From: an uncultured Acetatifactor sp.
GTDB lineage: Bacteria; Bacillota; Clostridia; Lachnospirales; Lachnospiraceae
NCBI GenBank assembly: GCA_947631715.1
Contig: CANRMK010000020.1
Coordinates: forward strand, 1 to 13,896
DNA: 13,896 nt
Reading direction: 5' to 3'
Shown here: positions 8,268-13,896 of the stretch, in pieces
How the letters are laid out: every line of letters starts with the position of its first letter
How positions within the stretch are numbered: the stretch's first letter is position 1
Notes under the pieces: model-generated
Told to the model about the DNA's origin: nothing
The model's input: only the letters and a program-made list of their open reading frames with translations
The model's database searches: none
Made by a program: the position numbers and the translations under genes

Positions 8268-9144
8268 AGCCCTTTACCTCCGTTTCACTGATAAAGATTT
8301 CCTCCAGGGACAAGGGCAGCAGCTCATAGAACACAAGCCCAAGTTCCTCCATAAAGCTTTCCACATGCTGCCGTTTTCCCCGCACTGTAAACGTATAGAG
8401 GGCGCCCCGGCTGTCCATGGTCAGGACTTCCAGCCCCTGCCTGATCTTTTGCAGAGCAGCTTCCTCCCGGATCACGCACTGGACCTTGTGGAGATTCAGC
8501 TTCATTTCGTCCAGATCCTGCTCAAAAAGAATACCGCCCTTGTGGAGCAGCCCTACATACTCGCAGATATCCTCCAGCTCCCGCAGATTGTGGGAAGCAA
8601 TCACAGGCGTCAGCCCTCTTTCCTCTATCTCCTTTACGAACAGCCGCTTCACTGCCTGCCGCATCACAGGGTCAAGGCCGTCAAAGGTCTCGTCGCAGAG
8701 CAGATACTTCGTGCCTGCACATACTCCGCAGATCACGGAAAGCTGTTTCTTCATGCCCTTGGAAAAGGTATTGACCTTGCGCTCCGGATCCAGGCCGAAC
8801 TTTTCCATGAGATCTCTCCATTTTACCCGGTCAAAGGCCGGATAATAGGTCATGTACAGCTTCATGATGTCCCTTGCCGTTCCGCTTCGGAAGAAATACT
8901 GATCGTCGGAGATATAAAAGATCTTTTCTTTCACCGCCCCGTTGTCATAGACCCTTTCCCCGTCCACCAGAATTTCTCCCTGATCCGGCAGGAAAATGCC
9001 GCAGGCAAGGCGCATCAGGGTGGACTTCCCCGCGCCGTTGGTGCCGATCAGGCCGAACACATGGCCCTCTTCGATGACCGCTGTAATATTGTCTATGGCT
9101 TTTACGGCATCAAATTGTTTGCTGACTTTCCGAAATTCAATCAT
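8242..9144 (-). CDS. ABC transporter ATP-binding protein (YtrB-like)
   Basis: This ATPase subunit powers the permease encoded next. In 300 residues it has Walker A G-T-N-G-A-G-K-S-T (34-42), a divergent signature F-S-K-G-M-K-K-Q (127-134), Walker B L-L-C-D-E (148-152) and the switch His185 in I-A-S-H-N. The C-terminal 80 residues are an accessory region common in drug/lantibiotic-type exporters. The open frame extends upstream to 9273, but the start at 9144 is chosen: it has GGGGAGG seven bases upstream, the protein begins MIEFRKVSKQFDA like family members, and it overlaps the GntR stop as ATGA. The 3' end overlaps the permease start by 26 bp, so the three genes form one translationally coupled unit. 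Confidence 0.95.
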   Translation of the reverse strand: MIEFRKVSKQFDAVKAIDNITAVIEEGHVFGLIGTNGAGKSTLMRLACGIFLPDQGEILVDGERVYDNGAVKEKIFYISDDQYFFRSGTARDIMKLYMTYYPAFDRVKWRDLMEKFGLDPERKVNTFSKGMKKQLSVICGVCAGTKYLLCDETFDGLDPVMRQAVKRLFVKEIEERGLTPVIASHNLRELEDICEYVGLLHKGGILFEQDLDEMKLNLHKVQCVIREEAALQKIRQGLEVLTMDSRGALYTFTVRGKRQHVESFMEELGLVFYELLPLSLEEIFISETEVKGYDVKALIL

Positions 9145-9512
9145 TTCCCGTCCTCCCCATATATTTCCCGGAGCTGCTCTTTCAAGGTCTCTGCCGTCAG
9201 TCCCGTCTCCCTGGCCTGCCTGGTGATCTCTTTCCACTCCAGAAGCACTTTCTCCTGCCGGTTTTTCTTCCACTCGCTCTCCGCCGTCACAAAACTTCCC
9301 CGGCCGGAAACGGTGTACAGATAGCCGTCCTGCTCCAGCTGGGCGTATGCCCGCTGCACAGTGTTCGGATTGACCGAAAGCTCCATGGCCAGACTGCGCA
9401 CACTGGGCATCTTGGTCAAAGGCTCCAGTCCTCCGCCTGCGATCAGCCGTTCCAACTTTTCCACCACCTGTTCATAAATGGGACGCTTGTCCCGATAATC
9501 CAGAAGAATCAT
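9141..9512 (-). CDS. GntR-family transcriptional regulator, YtrA subfamily
   Basis: This 123-residue protein has the GntR winged-helix domain at about 10-75, with P-I-Y-E-Q-V near the N-terminus, M-P-S-V-R-S-L-A-M-E-L-S-V-N-P-N-T-V-Q-R-A-Y as the helix-turn-helix (about 35-55) and G-R-G-S-F-V as the wing (70-75). Only a short helical tail follows, with no effector-binding domain, which marks the YtrA subfamily. Members usually repress their own operon with linked ABC genes and are released under cell-envelope stress. The ATG at 9512 has GGAGG a few bases upstream. The stop overlaps the ATPase start by four bases (ATGA). Its likely binding site is the inverted repeat at 9560-9586. Confidence 0.94.
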   Translation of the reverse strand: MILLDYRDKRPIYEQVVEKLERLIAGGGLEPLTKMPSVRSLAMELSVNPNTVQRAYAQLEQDGYLYTVSGRGSFVTAESEWKKNRQEKVLLEWKEITRQARETGLTAETLKEQLREIYGEDGK

Positions 9513-9559
9513 AACGTCCTCCGCTGCCGCCTTATTCCATAAAAATCGTCAACCGTTTC

Positions 9560-9586
9560 AAGTGTATTAATTATCTTAATACACTT
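9560..9586 (-). promoter_or_regulatory. Operator for the YtrA-like GntR regulator (inverted repeat)
   Basis: AAGTGTATTAA (9560-9570) and TTAATACACTT (9576-9586) are a perfect 11-bp inverted repeat with a five-base spacer. This GTGTA-N-TACAC architecture is known for YtrA-type repressors. The site begins inside the -10 box and covers the expected transcription start near 9577, so bound repressor would block RNA polymerase. It lies 48 bp upstream of the regulator gene. Confidence 0.82.
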
Positions 9587-9612
9587 ATATCACCAGAATC
9601 CTCTTTTGTCAA
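9584..9612 (-). promoter_or_regulatory. Promoter of the GntR-ATPase-permease operon
   Basis: On the reverse strand the -35 box TTGACA (9612-9607) is a perfect match. The spacer is 17 bases and the -10 box is TATAAG (9589-9584), with TG one base before it (extended -10). This is a near-consensus sigma-A promoter, which fits an operon held down by a repressor rather than by a weak promoter. The last three bases of the -10 box belong to the operator. Confidence 0.88.
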
Positions 9613-9635
9613 TACTTTTTTCCATATCAAATCAG

Positions 9636-9845
9636 GATATCGTAACGGTTCAGTCCCTCTGCCGTATTCAGCCCGGCAATGTCGATGTTCTTCCGGCAGA
9701 CCGTTGGAGCACGTCGGCACTTGGCGAGGTACTCTCGAGCCTAGTACCGTTACGTGCGGAACCGAGCGGAAGCGTGTCTGCCGGGAGAACATCGGCAGTA
9801 CCGGGCGTGACTTGCAAAGGAAAGGCTGAACTATTACAGAATATC
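9636..9845 (+). other. Structured palindromic element of unknown family (possible RNA or small mobile element)
   Basis: About 210 non-coding bases fold as nested helices. The outer stem pairs 9636-9653 with 9826-9845, with a few interruptions. Next come GCCCGG (9671-9676) with CCGGGC (9801-9806), a 22-bp helix 9680-9701 with 9776-9797, GCACGT (9709-9714) with ACGTGC (9752-9757), and a hairpin GGTACT (9728-9733) with AGTACC (9743-9748). Asymmetric internal loops lie between them. Most imperfect pairs (9682-9795, 9692-9785, 9647-9832, 9654-9825) are U-G only if the plus strand is transcribed; one, 9646-9833, favours the other strand. No clear promoter or U-rich terminator belongs to it on either strand. 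It does not match 6S, SRP, tmRNA, RNase P or common riboswitch cores that I can recall. Open frames across it look spurious. Confidence 0.7.
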
Positions 9846-9862
9846 AAAACCCCTATCCTATT

Positions 9863-9888
9863 AAAAAAACCGCCGGCACAGCCGGCGG
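9863..9888 (-). terminator. Rho-independent terminator of the leftward GH43-GH28-flavodoxin cluster
   Basis: On the reverse strand CCGCCGGC (9888-9881) pairs perfectly with GCCGGCGG (9877-9870) across a three-base loop and is followed by seven T's (9869-9863). It lies 42 bp past the flavodoxin stop codon. Strong GC stem plus T run makes this the clearest terminator in the window. It separates this cluster from the GntR operon. Confidence 0.93.
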
Positions 9889-9930
9889 CATCATAACTGG
9901 AGCATCCGCAGTCAAAAATTTTTCGTTCCT

Positions 9931-10461
9931 CTAAGCAAAGGCTTTGCCCGCTTCTTTTTCCGCCCAGGCGGTCACGAGGCTCTCAGATACCGCCGCATCG
10001 GCGCCGTGAACGGCCAGTCCCTTCCCGAATACTGCGCCCTTACAGATCCTTTTCAGATCCTGCTCGCAGGAACCCAGGCCGCTGCCCTCATGGGTCATGA
10101 CTGCCATCACCTTTTTCCCGGTAAAATCCAGCCTTTCAAGCTGTGCGAACACTGCCATGGGATAAGTGCCCCACCAGCAGGGCCCGCACACAAAGATATT
10201 GTCATACTCCTCAAGACTGTCAAGATACCGCTTTAACTCTGGCCGTGCGTTCTGGCGGAGCTCTTCCTTTGCCTCATCGGTGCAGGCATAGTAATCCGCC
10301 GCGTAATTTTTCACGGTCTCGATCTCGAACAGATCCCCTCCCACAGCCTTTTGGAGAAATCCGGCCACAATTTCCGTATTTCCCTTTTCTAACTTTTTAA
10401 GGCTGCCGTTGCAGAAGTTTTCCCCTCTGCGGGAAAAATAAATGATCAGATTCTTTTCCAT
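9931..10461 (-). CDS. Flavodoxin-like protein
   Basis: This 176-residue protein has the flavodoxin fold pattern: a first strand L-I-I-Y-F-S-R-R-G-E-N (5-15), a phosphate-binding loop completed by K-G-N-T-E-I-V (27-33), a central segment Y-D-N-I-F-V-C-G-P-C-W-W-G-T-Y-P (86-101) that usually shields the FMN ring, and M-T-H-E-G-S-G-L-G (122-130). It probably binds FMN and carries electrons in the cytoplasm; partner and substrate are unknown. The Cys-Gly-Pro-Cys pair (92, 95) replaces residues that are usually not cysteine. The ATG is two codons' distance from the GH28 stop (3 bp gap), and its GGAGGAG site lies inside the GH28 gene, so the two are translationally coupled. The terminator at 9863-9888 ends the unit. 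Confidence 0.88.
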   Translation of the reverse strand: MEKNLIIYFSRRGENFCNGSLKKLEKGNTEIVAGFLQKAVGGDLFEIETVKNYAADYYACTDEAKEELRQNARPELKRYLDSLEEYDNIFVCGPCWWGTYPMAVFAQLERLDFTGKKVMAVMTHEGSGLGSCEQDLKRICKGAVFGKGLAVHGADAAVSESLVTAWAEKEAGKAFA

Positions 10462-10464
10462 AGC

Positions 10465-11793
10465 TTACTTCTCCTCCCAGACTACTTGATCGCACTTTTC
10501 AATGCTGACTGTCTCCCCCATCTCCTCTTTCAGTTCAGGCGCCGCCTCCACGGTGATCCCCCGGAACGTAAGACCCGAGGCATTGCGGGCATACAGGGCA
10601 TACAGGCCGTCGGTGACGGTCTCCTCTCCCCAGGCGGGCCGCAGATCGTGATAATCCCTTGGCCAGTCCGTCTCCTTTTGCAGCTTCAGGGAAATGCCGT
10701 CAAAGGTCAGGCCGCTGATGTTACGGCTCTCGTCTCCGTAGATCAGGATACCATTCTCCCCATAGCAGTTGATATTCTGAAACCGCACATTGCGGATATA
10801 GCCAATCCTCGTATCCTGCTTCCGCTTTACCGCAGTGACAGCGATGGGCTCCCCGGTGCCCCACCAGTGCTCTTTGGAAAAAAGCCTGGTGCCGATATTG
10901 ATATTAGAGAAGATCACGTTTTCCATACAGCCGCTGTCCCTTAGCTGCATGGAGATTCCCCGGTTGGTATTCCTGATATTGCAATTCTGGATCAAAATGT
11001 TTTGAAAGGGCGCTTCACTCTCCGTGCCGAATTTAATGGCGGCGCTGGTGGACATCAGGGTGCAGTTCGTTACCACAATATTCTCACAGGCTCCATAGGA
11101 CACTGCATCTGCGGTATTCTTAAACACAATGCAGTCGTCCGCAGACTCAATATGGCAGTTGGCGATCCGCACGTTCTTACAGTGGTCGGGATCAATGCCG
11201 TCACAGTTGGCCAGCCGCAGGTTGTTCAGGATACGGATCCCGTCAATGAGCACATCGTTGCAGCCCACCATATGGACCGTCCAGAAAGCGCTGCCCGTCA
11301 ACGTCACATGAAGCAGGCTTAAATGGCGAATGTTTTCCAAATACAGCAGGGGAACCCTCGGATAAAAGGAACCGTCGATATGCCAGGGCGTCACCTTACC
11401 GTAAAAGATCTCCTCGTTTCCGTCGATCCGGCCCATGCCTGTTATAGCCACACCTTCACAGTCCTTTGCATAGAGGAAAAACAGGCTGGGCTTCCCGTTG
11501 TACTCACAGTTTTCATAGGTGGGCGCCGAAAGCCCTTTCCGGGCTCCCGGTTCTACCCCCAGGATCTCATAATCCTCCATGCGGTCGCTGCCCTTTAGCA
11601 GCGCTCCCATCCCCAGGTGCAGCTCCACATGAGACTTAAGGACCAGAGTCCCGGAACGGAACACCCGGCCGCCGGGAAGCAGTACACGGCCGCCTCCCGC
11701 CGCCGCACATTTGTCTATGGCCGCCTGAATGGCCGCCCTGTCATTGGTGCAGCCGTCTCCCGCCGCCCCAAAGTCCAATACATTATATATCAT
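10465..11793 (-). CDS. GH28 family pectin/rhamnogalacturonan hydrolase-like protein
   Basis: The 442-residue beta-helix protein begins MIYNVLDFGAAGDG and has repeated rungs of the N-x-x-I-x-N-C type. GH28 catalytic signatures are visible in part: N-C-D-G at 196-199 in place of N-T-D, and the paired Asp219-Asp220 in S-A-D-D-C-I. The usual G-H-G motif is absent; the matching place reads T-S-A-A-I-K-F-G. It is therefore a divergent branch and its substrate is uncertain (galacturonan, rhamnogalacturonan or xylogalacturonan oligomers). No signal peptide is seen. An upstream in-frame ATG at 11805 would add MEVR; 11793 is preferred because GGAGG lies five bases ahead and the N-terminus then aligns with the GH28 at 1-425. 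GH43 ends 20 bp upstream and the flavodoxin starts 3 bp downstream, so this is an operon. Confidence 0.9.
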   Translation of the reverse strand: MIYNVLDFGAAGDGCTNDRAAIQAAIDKCAAAGGGRVLLPGGRVFRSGTLVLKSHVELHLGMGALLKGSDRMEDYEILGVEPGARKGLSAPTYENCEYNGKPSLFFLYAKDCEGVAITGMGRIDGNEEIFYGKVTPWHIDGSFYPRVPLLYLENIRHLSLLHVTLTGSAFWTVHMVGCNDVLIDGIRILNNLRLANCDGIDPDHCKNVRIANCHIESADDCIVFKNTADAVSYGACENIVVTNCTLMSTSAAIKFGTESEAPFQNILIQNCNIRNTNRGISMQLRDSGCMENVIFSNINIGTRLFSKEHWWGTGEPIAVTAVKRKQDTRIGYIRNVRFQNINCYGENGILIYGDESRNISGLTFDGISLKLQKETDWPRDYHDLRPAWGEETVTDGLYALYARNASGLTFRGITVEAAPELKEEMGETVSIEKCDQVVWEEK

Positions 11794-11813
11794 ACGAACC
11801 TCCATGATTTCCC

Positions 11814-13376
11814 TCAGGTCCCGTATCGCACGGAAAAATGCCTGAAATCCGCGTATCGCCTCTCTCCCGTCATGTCATGGACATACATTCCGAAGTGAGC
11901 TCCGGTAAATCCCCGACAGTGCTCGTCTGTGAGGATCTCCGTGGAAAATCCGCCGCCTGCCTGGCGCCACGTCCCACCGCCGCATCGATAAAAGAAAAAA
12001 GCCTCTCCCCCGTCCCTGGACGTAACGATCTTCAGCTCCAGAAGACTGTCCCCCTCCGGAAGCAGAATGGGTTCTATCTCGTCCGTCACCACGCCCCCGT
12101 CGCTCTTTACAAGAGTCAGAATCGGCTTTCCCTCCTCATCTGCCGTTTTTCCGAACAGATAGAAATTCATGGCATCATACAGATAGGCCAGCGCAGCCAG
12201 CTGCTCCGGCGCCTGGGGCTGAAATTCCAGGGCAGTCTCCGCCTCCGCCTCATACTCCTGCTGCCTGATGGCCACAAGGGACACATGGTGGAGAGAATTT
12301 AAAGACTCCTGCCCCGTGATCCGCAAATATCCCGGGCGGACCGCCAGATCCGTAAACTCCTCATAGGAAGCCCTTGGCGAAGAGTACAGCGGTGACAGCT
12401 TCTTTTCGGCAAAATGATCCTCTATCCCCAGAGAACTCTGTAAACCTCGGTTTTGGCAGCCCGCCGGTTCAGGAGTGCACGAACCGGCAAACTTTCCGCC
12501 CTGTTCCAGCTGAAGCCATCCGTCCTCATTCCAGCGCACTTTCTGGATCGCTGTCTCCCGCCCCAGGGGACACTGCCGTTTTCCCTCCCGGGGCCTGGAG
12601 CAAAGGTGAACCAGATACCACTCCCCCGCGGCCGTCTCCACCAGATCTCCATGCCCGCACTTCTGCAGCGCATGCGGATCCTCTCTGTCAGAGGTCAGGA
12701 CCGGATTGTCCGGCGCGGTCTCATAAGGCCCCCAGACGCTGTCAGAGCGGGCCAGGGTCACGCAGTGGTCATAGCCCGTGCCTCCCTCCGCAGTCAGCAG
12801 ATAATACCACTTCCCGATATGATAGATGTGCGGCCCCTCCGTACATCCGATCCCAGAACCGGAGTATACTTTCCGCCGTTCACCGTCCAGCCGCCAGGTG
12901 TCTCCCTGCCGGATCAGCCTCTGGACCAGCACGCCCTTAAAGCCGTTCACCATATTCACCAAATATTTTGTGCCGTCACTATCATGAAACAGGGAGGGAT
13001 CAAAACCGATGCTGTTCAGATACACGGGATCTGACCACTCTCCGCAAATGTCATCCGTCCAGACCATATAGTTATGTGTATTGTAATAGCGACCTTTCTT
13101 GGTCTTCACATCTGTAAAGATCAGATAAAACCTCTCCCCGTCATAGCTTAAGCAGGGTGCCCACACCCCGCCGGAGGTGGGATCGCCGATCAGATTCAGC
13201 TGGCTTTCCCGGCGCAGAGGTGACCGGATCTGTTCCCAGTTCTTTAAGTCCCGGGAGTGGAACAGCTTTACCCCCGGCCACCACTCAAATGTCGAAGTTG
13301 CGATATAGTAGTCCTCTCCCGCCCGGATAATGCTGGGATCCGGACAGAACCCGCGAAGAATCGGATTTTGGATCAT
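11814..13376 (-). CDS. GH43 family beta-xylosidase / alpha-L-arabinofuranosidase
   Basis: GH43 enzymes invert the anomeric centre while cutting xylose or arabinose from oligosaccharides. The 520 residues begin with the classic N-P-I-L-R-G-F-C-P-D-P-S-I-I-R (4-18). The three catalytic carboxylates are visible: general base Asp13 (C-P-D-P-S), pKa-tuning Asp126 (G-F-D-P-S) and general acid Glu180 (C-T-E-G-P-H-I-Y). The N-terminal about 300 residues form the five-bladed propeller. From about 325 to the end is the beta-sandwich domain typical of the intracellular XynB type, which completes the active-site pocket. There is no signal peptide. Sequence alone does not separate xylosidase from arabinofuranosidase activity; the pectin setting makes side-chain removal plausible. 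ATG at 13376 follows GAGGGAG at good distance. Its stop lies just ahead of the GH28 ribosome site. Confidence 0.95.
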   Translation of the reverse strand: MIQNPILRGFCPDPSIIRAGEDYYIATSTFEWWPGVKLFHSRDLKNWEQIRSPLRRESQLNLIGDPTSGGVWAPCLSYDGERFYLIFTDVKTKKGRYYNTHNYMVWTDDICGEWSDPVYLNSIGFDPSLFHDSDGTKYLVNMVNGFKGVLVQRLIRQGDTWRLDGERRKVYSGSGIGCTEGPHIYHIGKWYYLLTAEGGTGYDHCVTLARSDSVWGPYETAPDNPVLTSDREDPHALQKCGHGDLVETAAGEWYLVHLCSRPREGKRQCPLGRETAIQKVRWNEDGWLQLEQGGKFAGSCTPEPAGCQNRGLQSSLGIEDHFAEKKLSPLYSSPRASYEEFTDLAVRPGYLRITGQESLNSLHHVSLVAIRQQEYEAEAETALEFQPQAPEQLAALAYLYDAMNFYLFGKTADEEGKPILTLVKSDGGVVTDEIEPILLPEGDSLLELKIVTSRDGGEAFFFYRCGGGTWRQAGGGFSTEILTDEHCRGFTGAHFGMYVHDMTGERRYADFRHFSVRYGT

Positions 13377-13437
13377 AACATTCTCCCTCTTAAGCAGCTT
13401 ACTTTTCTGATCGGAAAGCCTTGCTGCATGGCCCCGA

Positions 13438-13866
13438 TCACTGTGCGCGAAGCTTTCTTTGAAGTTCCTCCACTTTCAGGATGGCACGATCGATCTGTTC
13501 CTTCGCCTCATTGATCCTGGACTGCATCAGCCAGTCCGCGATCAGGCCGTCAAAGAAGTAATCCGCAAAAGAGAGAAAATCGCCTGTTTCGATATGCTGT
13601 CCGGCCACAGCCTCCACAGCCTTCACATCCATCAGTTCTTTCTGTAAACATTTCAGATCGCTTCGCGCCTGCTGTATCAGGCTCTCCGCGTCCTGCATCC
13701 TGGAGTGCTTCACAAAGGTAGTGACCAATCCTCCTCCCAGCAGATCCGCGATCCCCCAATGGCCTGCGCTCTGCAAGGCTTCCCTGGCCTGCCGCAGACT
13801 CTTAAGGGCCCGCTCTGCCGCCTGCACAGCCTCGCTTATCTCCCGCTGGCAGTTCACATCATTCAT
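13438..13866 (-). CDS. Small alpha-helical protein with internal duplication, function unknown
   Basis: I do not recognise a named family. The 142 residues are rich in Ala, Gln, Glu, Lys and Leu and should be almost wholly helical, with coiled-coil-like stretches at about 8-32, 57-80 and 117-140. Two segments, 40-78 and 101-139, align without gaps over 39 residues with 12 identities (both start A-D, share G-L at 7-8, S-R at 16-17, and end with L-Q-x-x-L). This shows an ancient tandem duplication. Each copy has a Gly/Phe-rich hydrophobic patch, L-L-G-G-G-L-V and Y-F-F-D-G-L-I, too short for a standard membrane helix. ATG at 13866 follows AAGGAG by seven bases. GH43 starts 61 bp downstream; no terminator separates them, so they may be co-transcribed, though no functional tie is evident. 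Confidence 0.85.
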   Translation of the reverse strand: MNDVNCQREISEAVQAAERALKSLRQAREALQSAGHWGIADLLGGGLVTTFVKHSRMQDAESLIQQARSDLKCLQKELMDVKAVEAVAGQHIETGDFLSFADYFFDGLIADWLMQSRINEAKEQIDRAILKVEELQRKLRAQ

Positions 13867-13896
13867 AGTTACGCTCCTTTTCCACTCTGCTCATTG

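Noticed and set aside
9145..9273. 43-residue N-terminal extension of the ABC ATPase
   Set aside because: It would lie inside the GntR gene, lacks a fitting ribosome site and adds non-conserved residues ahead of the standard MIEFRKVSKQF start at 9144.
8170..9324. 384-codon frame opposite the ATPase gene
   Set aside because: It lies across three well-supported genes on the other strand and its peptide shows no family pattern.
9571..9896. Short reading frames over the structured element on both strands
   Set aside because: They arise from stop-poor GC-rich palindromic sequence, have no ribosome site and their peptides resemble nothing.
13408..13440. 7-bp inverted repeat TGATCGG/CCGATCA spanning the stop of the helical protein gene
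   Set aside because: A 19-base loop and no T run after it; not convincing as a terminator or operator.

Overview
The window most likely comes from a Lachnospiraceae-type member of the Clostridia, probably a plant-fibre user from a gut or similar habitat. This rests on the secA-prfB gene order, GGAGG-type ribosome sites, moderate GC with AT-rich intergenic stretches, a YtrA-type GntR/ABC cassette and several pectin and hemicellulose enzymes. It is an inference from gene content; no rRNA or other species marker is present. There are no tRNA or rRNA genes, CRISPR arrays or transposase genes.

Layout. Positions 1-4416 hold a leftward housekeeping block: a good sigma-A-type promoter (4388-4416), secA (855 aa), prfB (release factor 2, split by a programmed +1 frameshift) and, only 20 bp after prfB, the start of a GH28 pectin hydrolase that runs off the left edge. 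Facing away from secA is a pectin methylesterase gene (4648-5688, rightward). It is preceded by four 14-bp tandem repeats and followed by a terminator hairpin. Positions 5940-9612 hold a leftward cassette in which each gene overlaps the next: a YtrA-like GntR repressor, an ABC ATPase and a large ABC permease. It is driven by a near-consensus promoter whose -10 box runs into a perfect 11-bp inverted repeat, the probable operator for self-repression.

Positions 9613-9930 are non-coding. They contain an element of about 210 bp with extensive inverted-repeat structure, either an RNA or a small palindromic mobile element, and a strong leftward terminator. Positions 9931-13866 are a leftward cluster: a small alpha-helical protein of unknown function with an internal duplication, a GH43 beta-xylosidase/arabinofuranosidase-type enzyme, a second GH28 enzyme and a flavodoxin-like protein. 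The last three are tightly packed and end at the terminator at 9863-9888.

Together the sugar enzymes (two GH28, one CE8 pectin esterase, one GH43) suggest use of partly methylated oligogalacturonides and arabinose- or xylose-decorated side chains. None has a visible signal peptide, so they probably act in the cytoplasm on imported oligosaccharides. No transporter for these sugars lies inside the window. The most unusual feature is the structured element at 9636-9845, which matches no family I can name.
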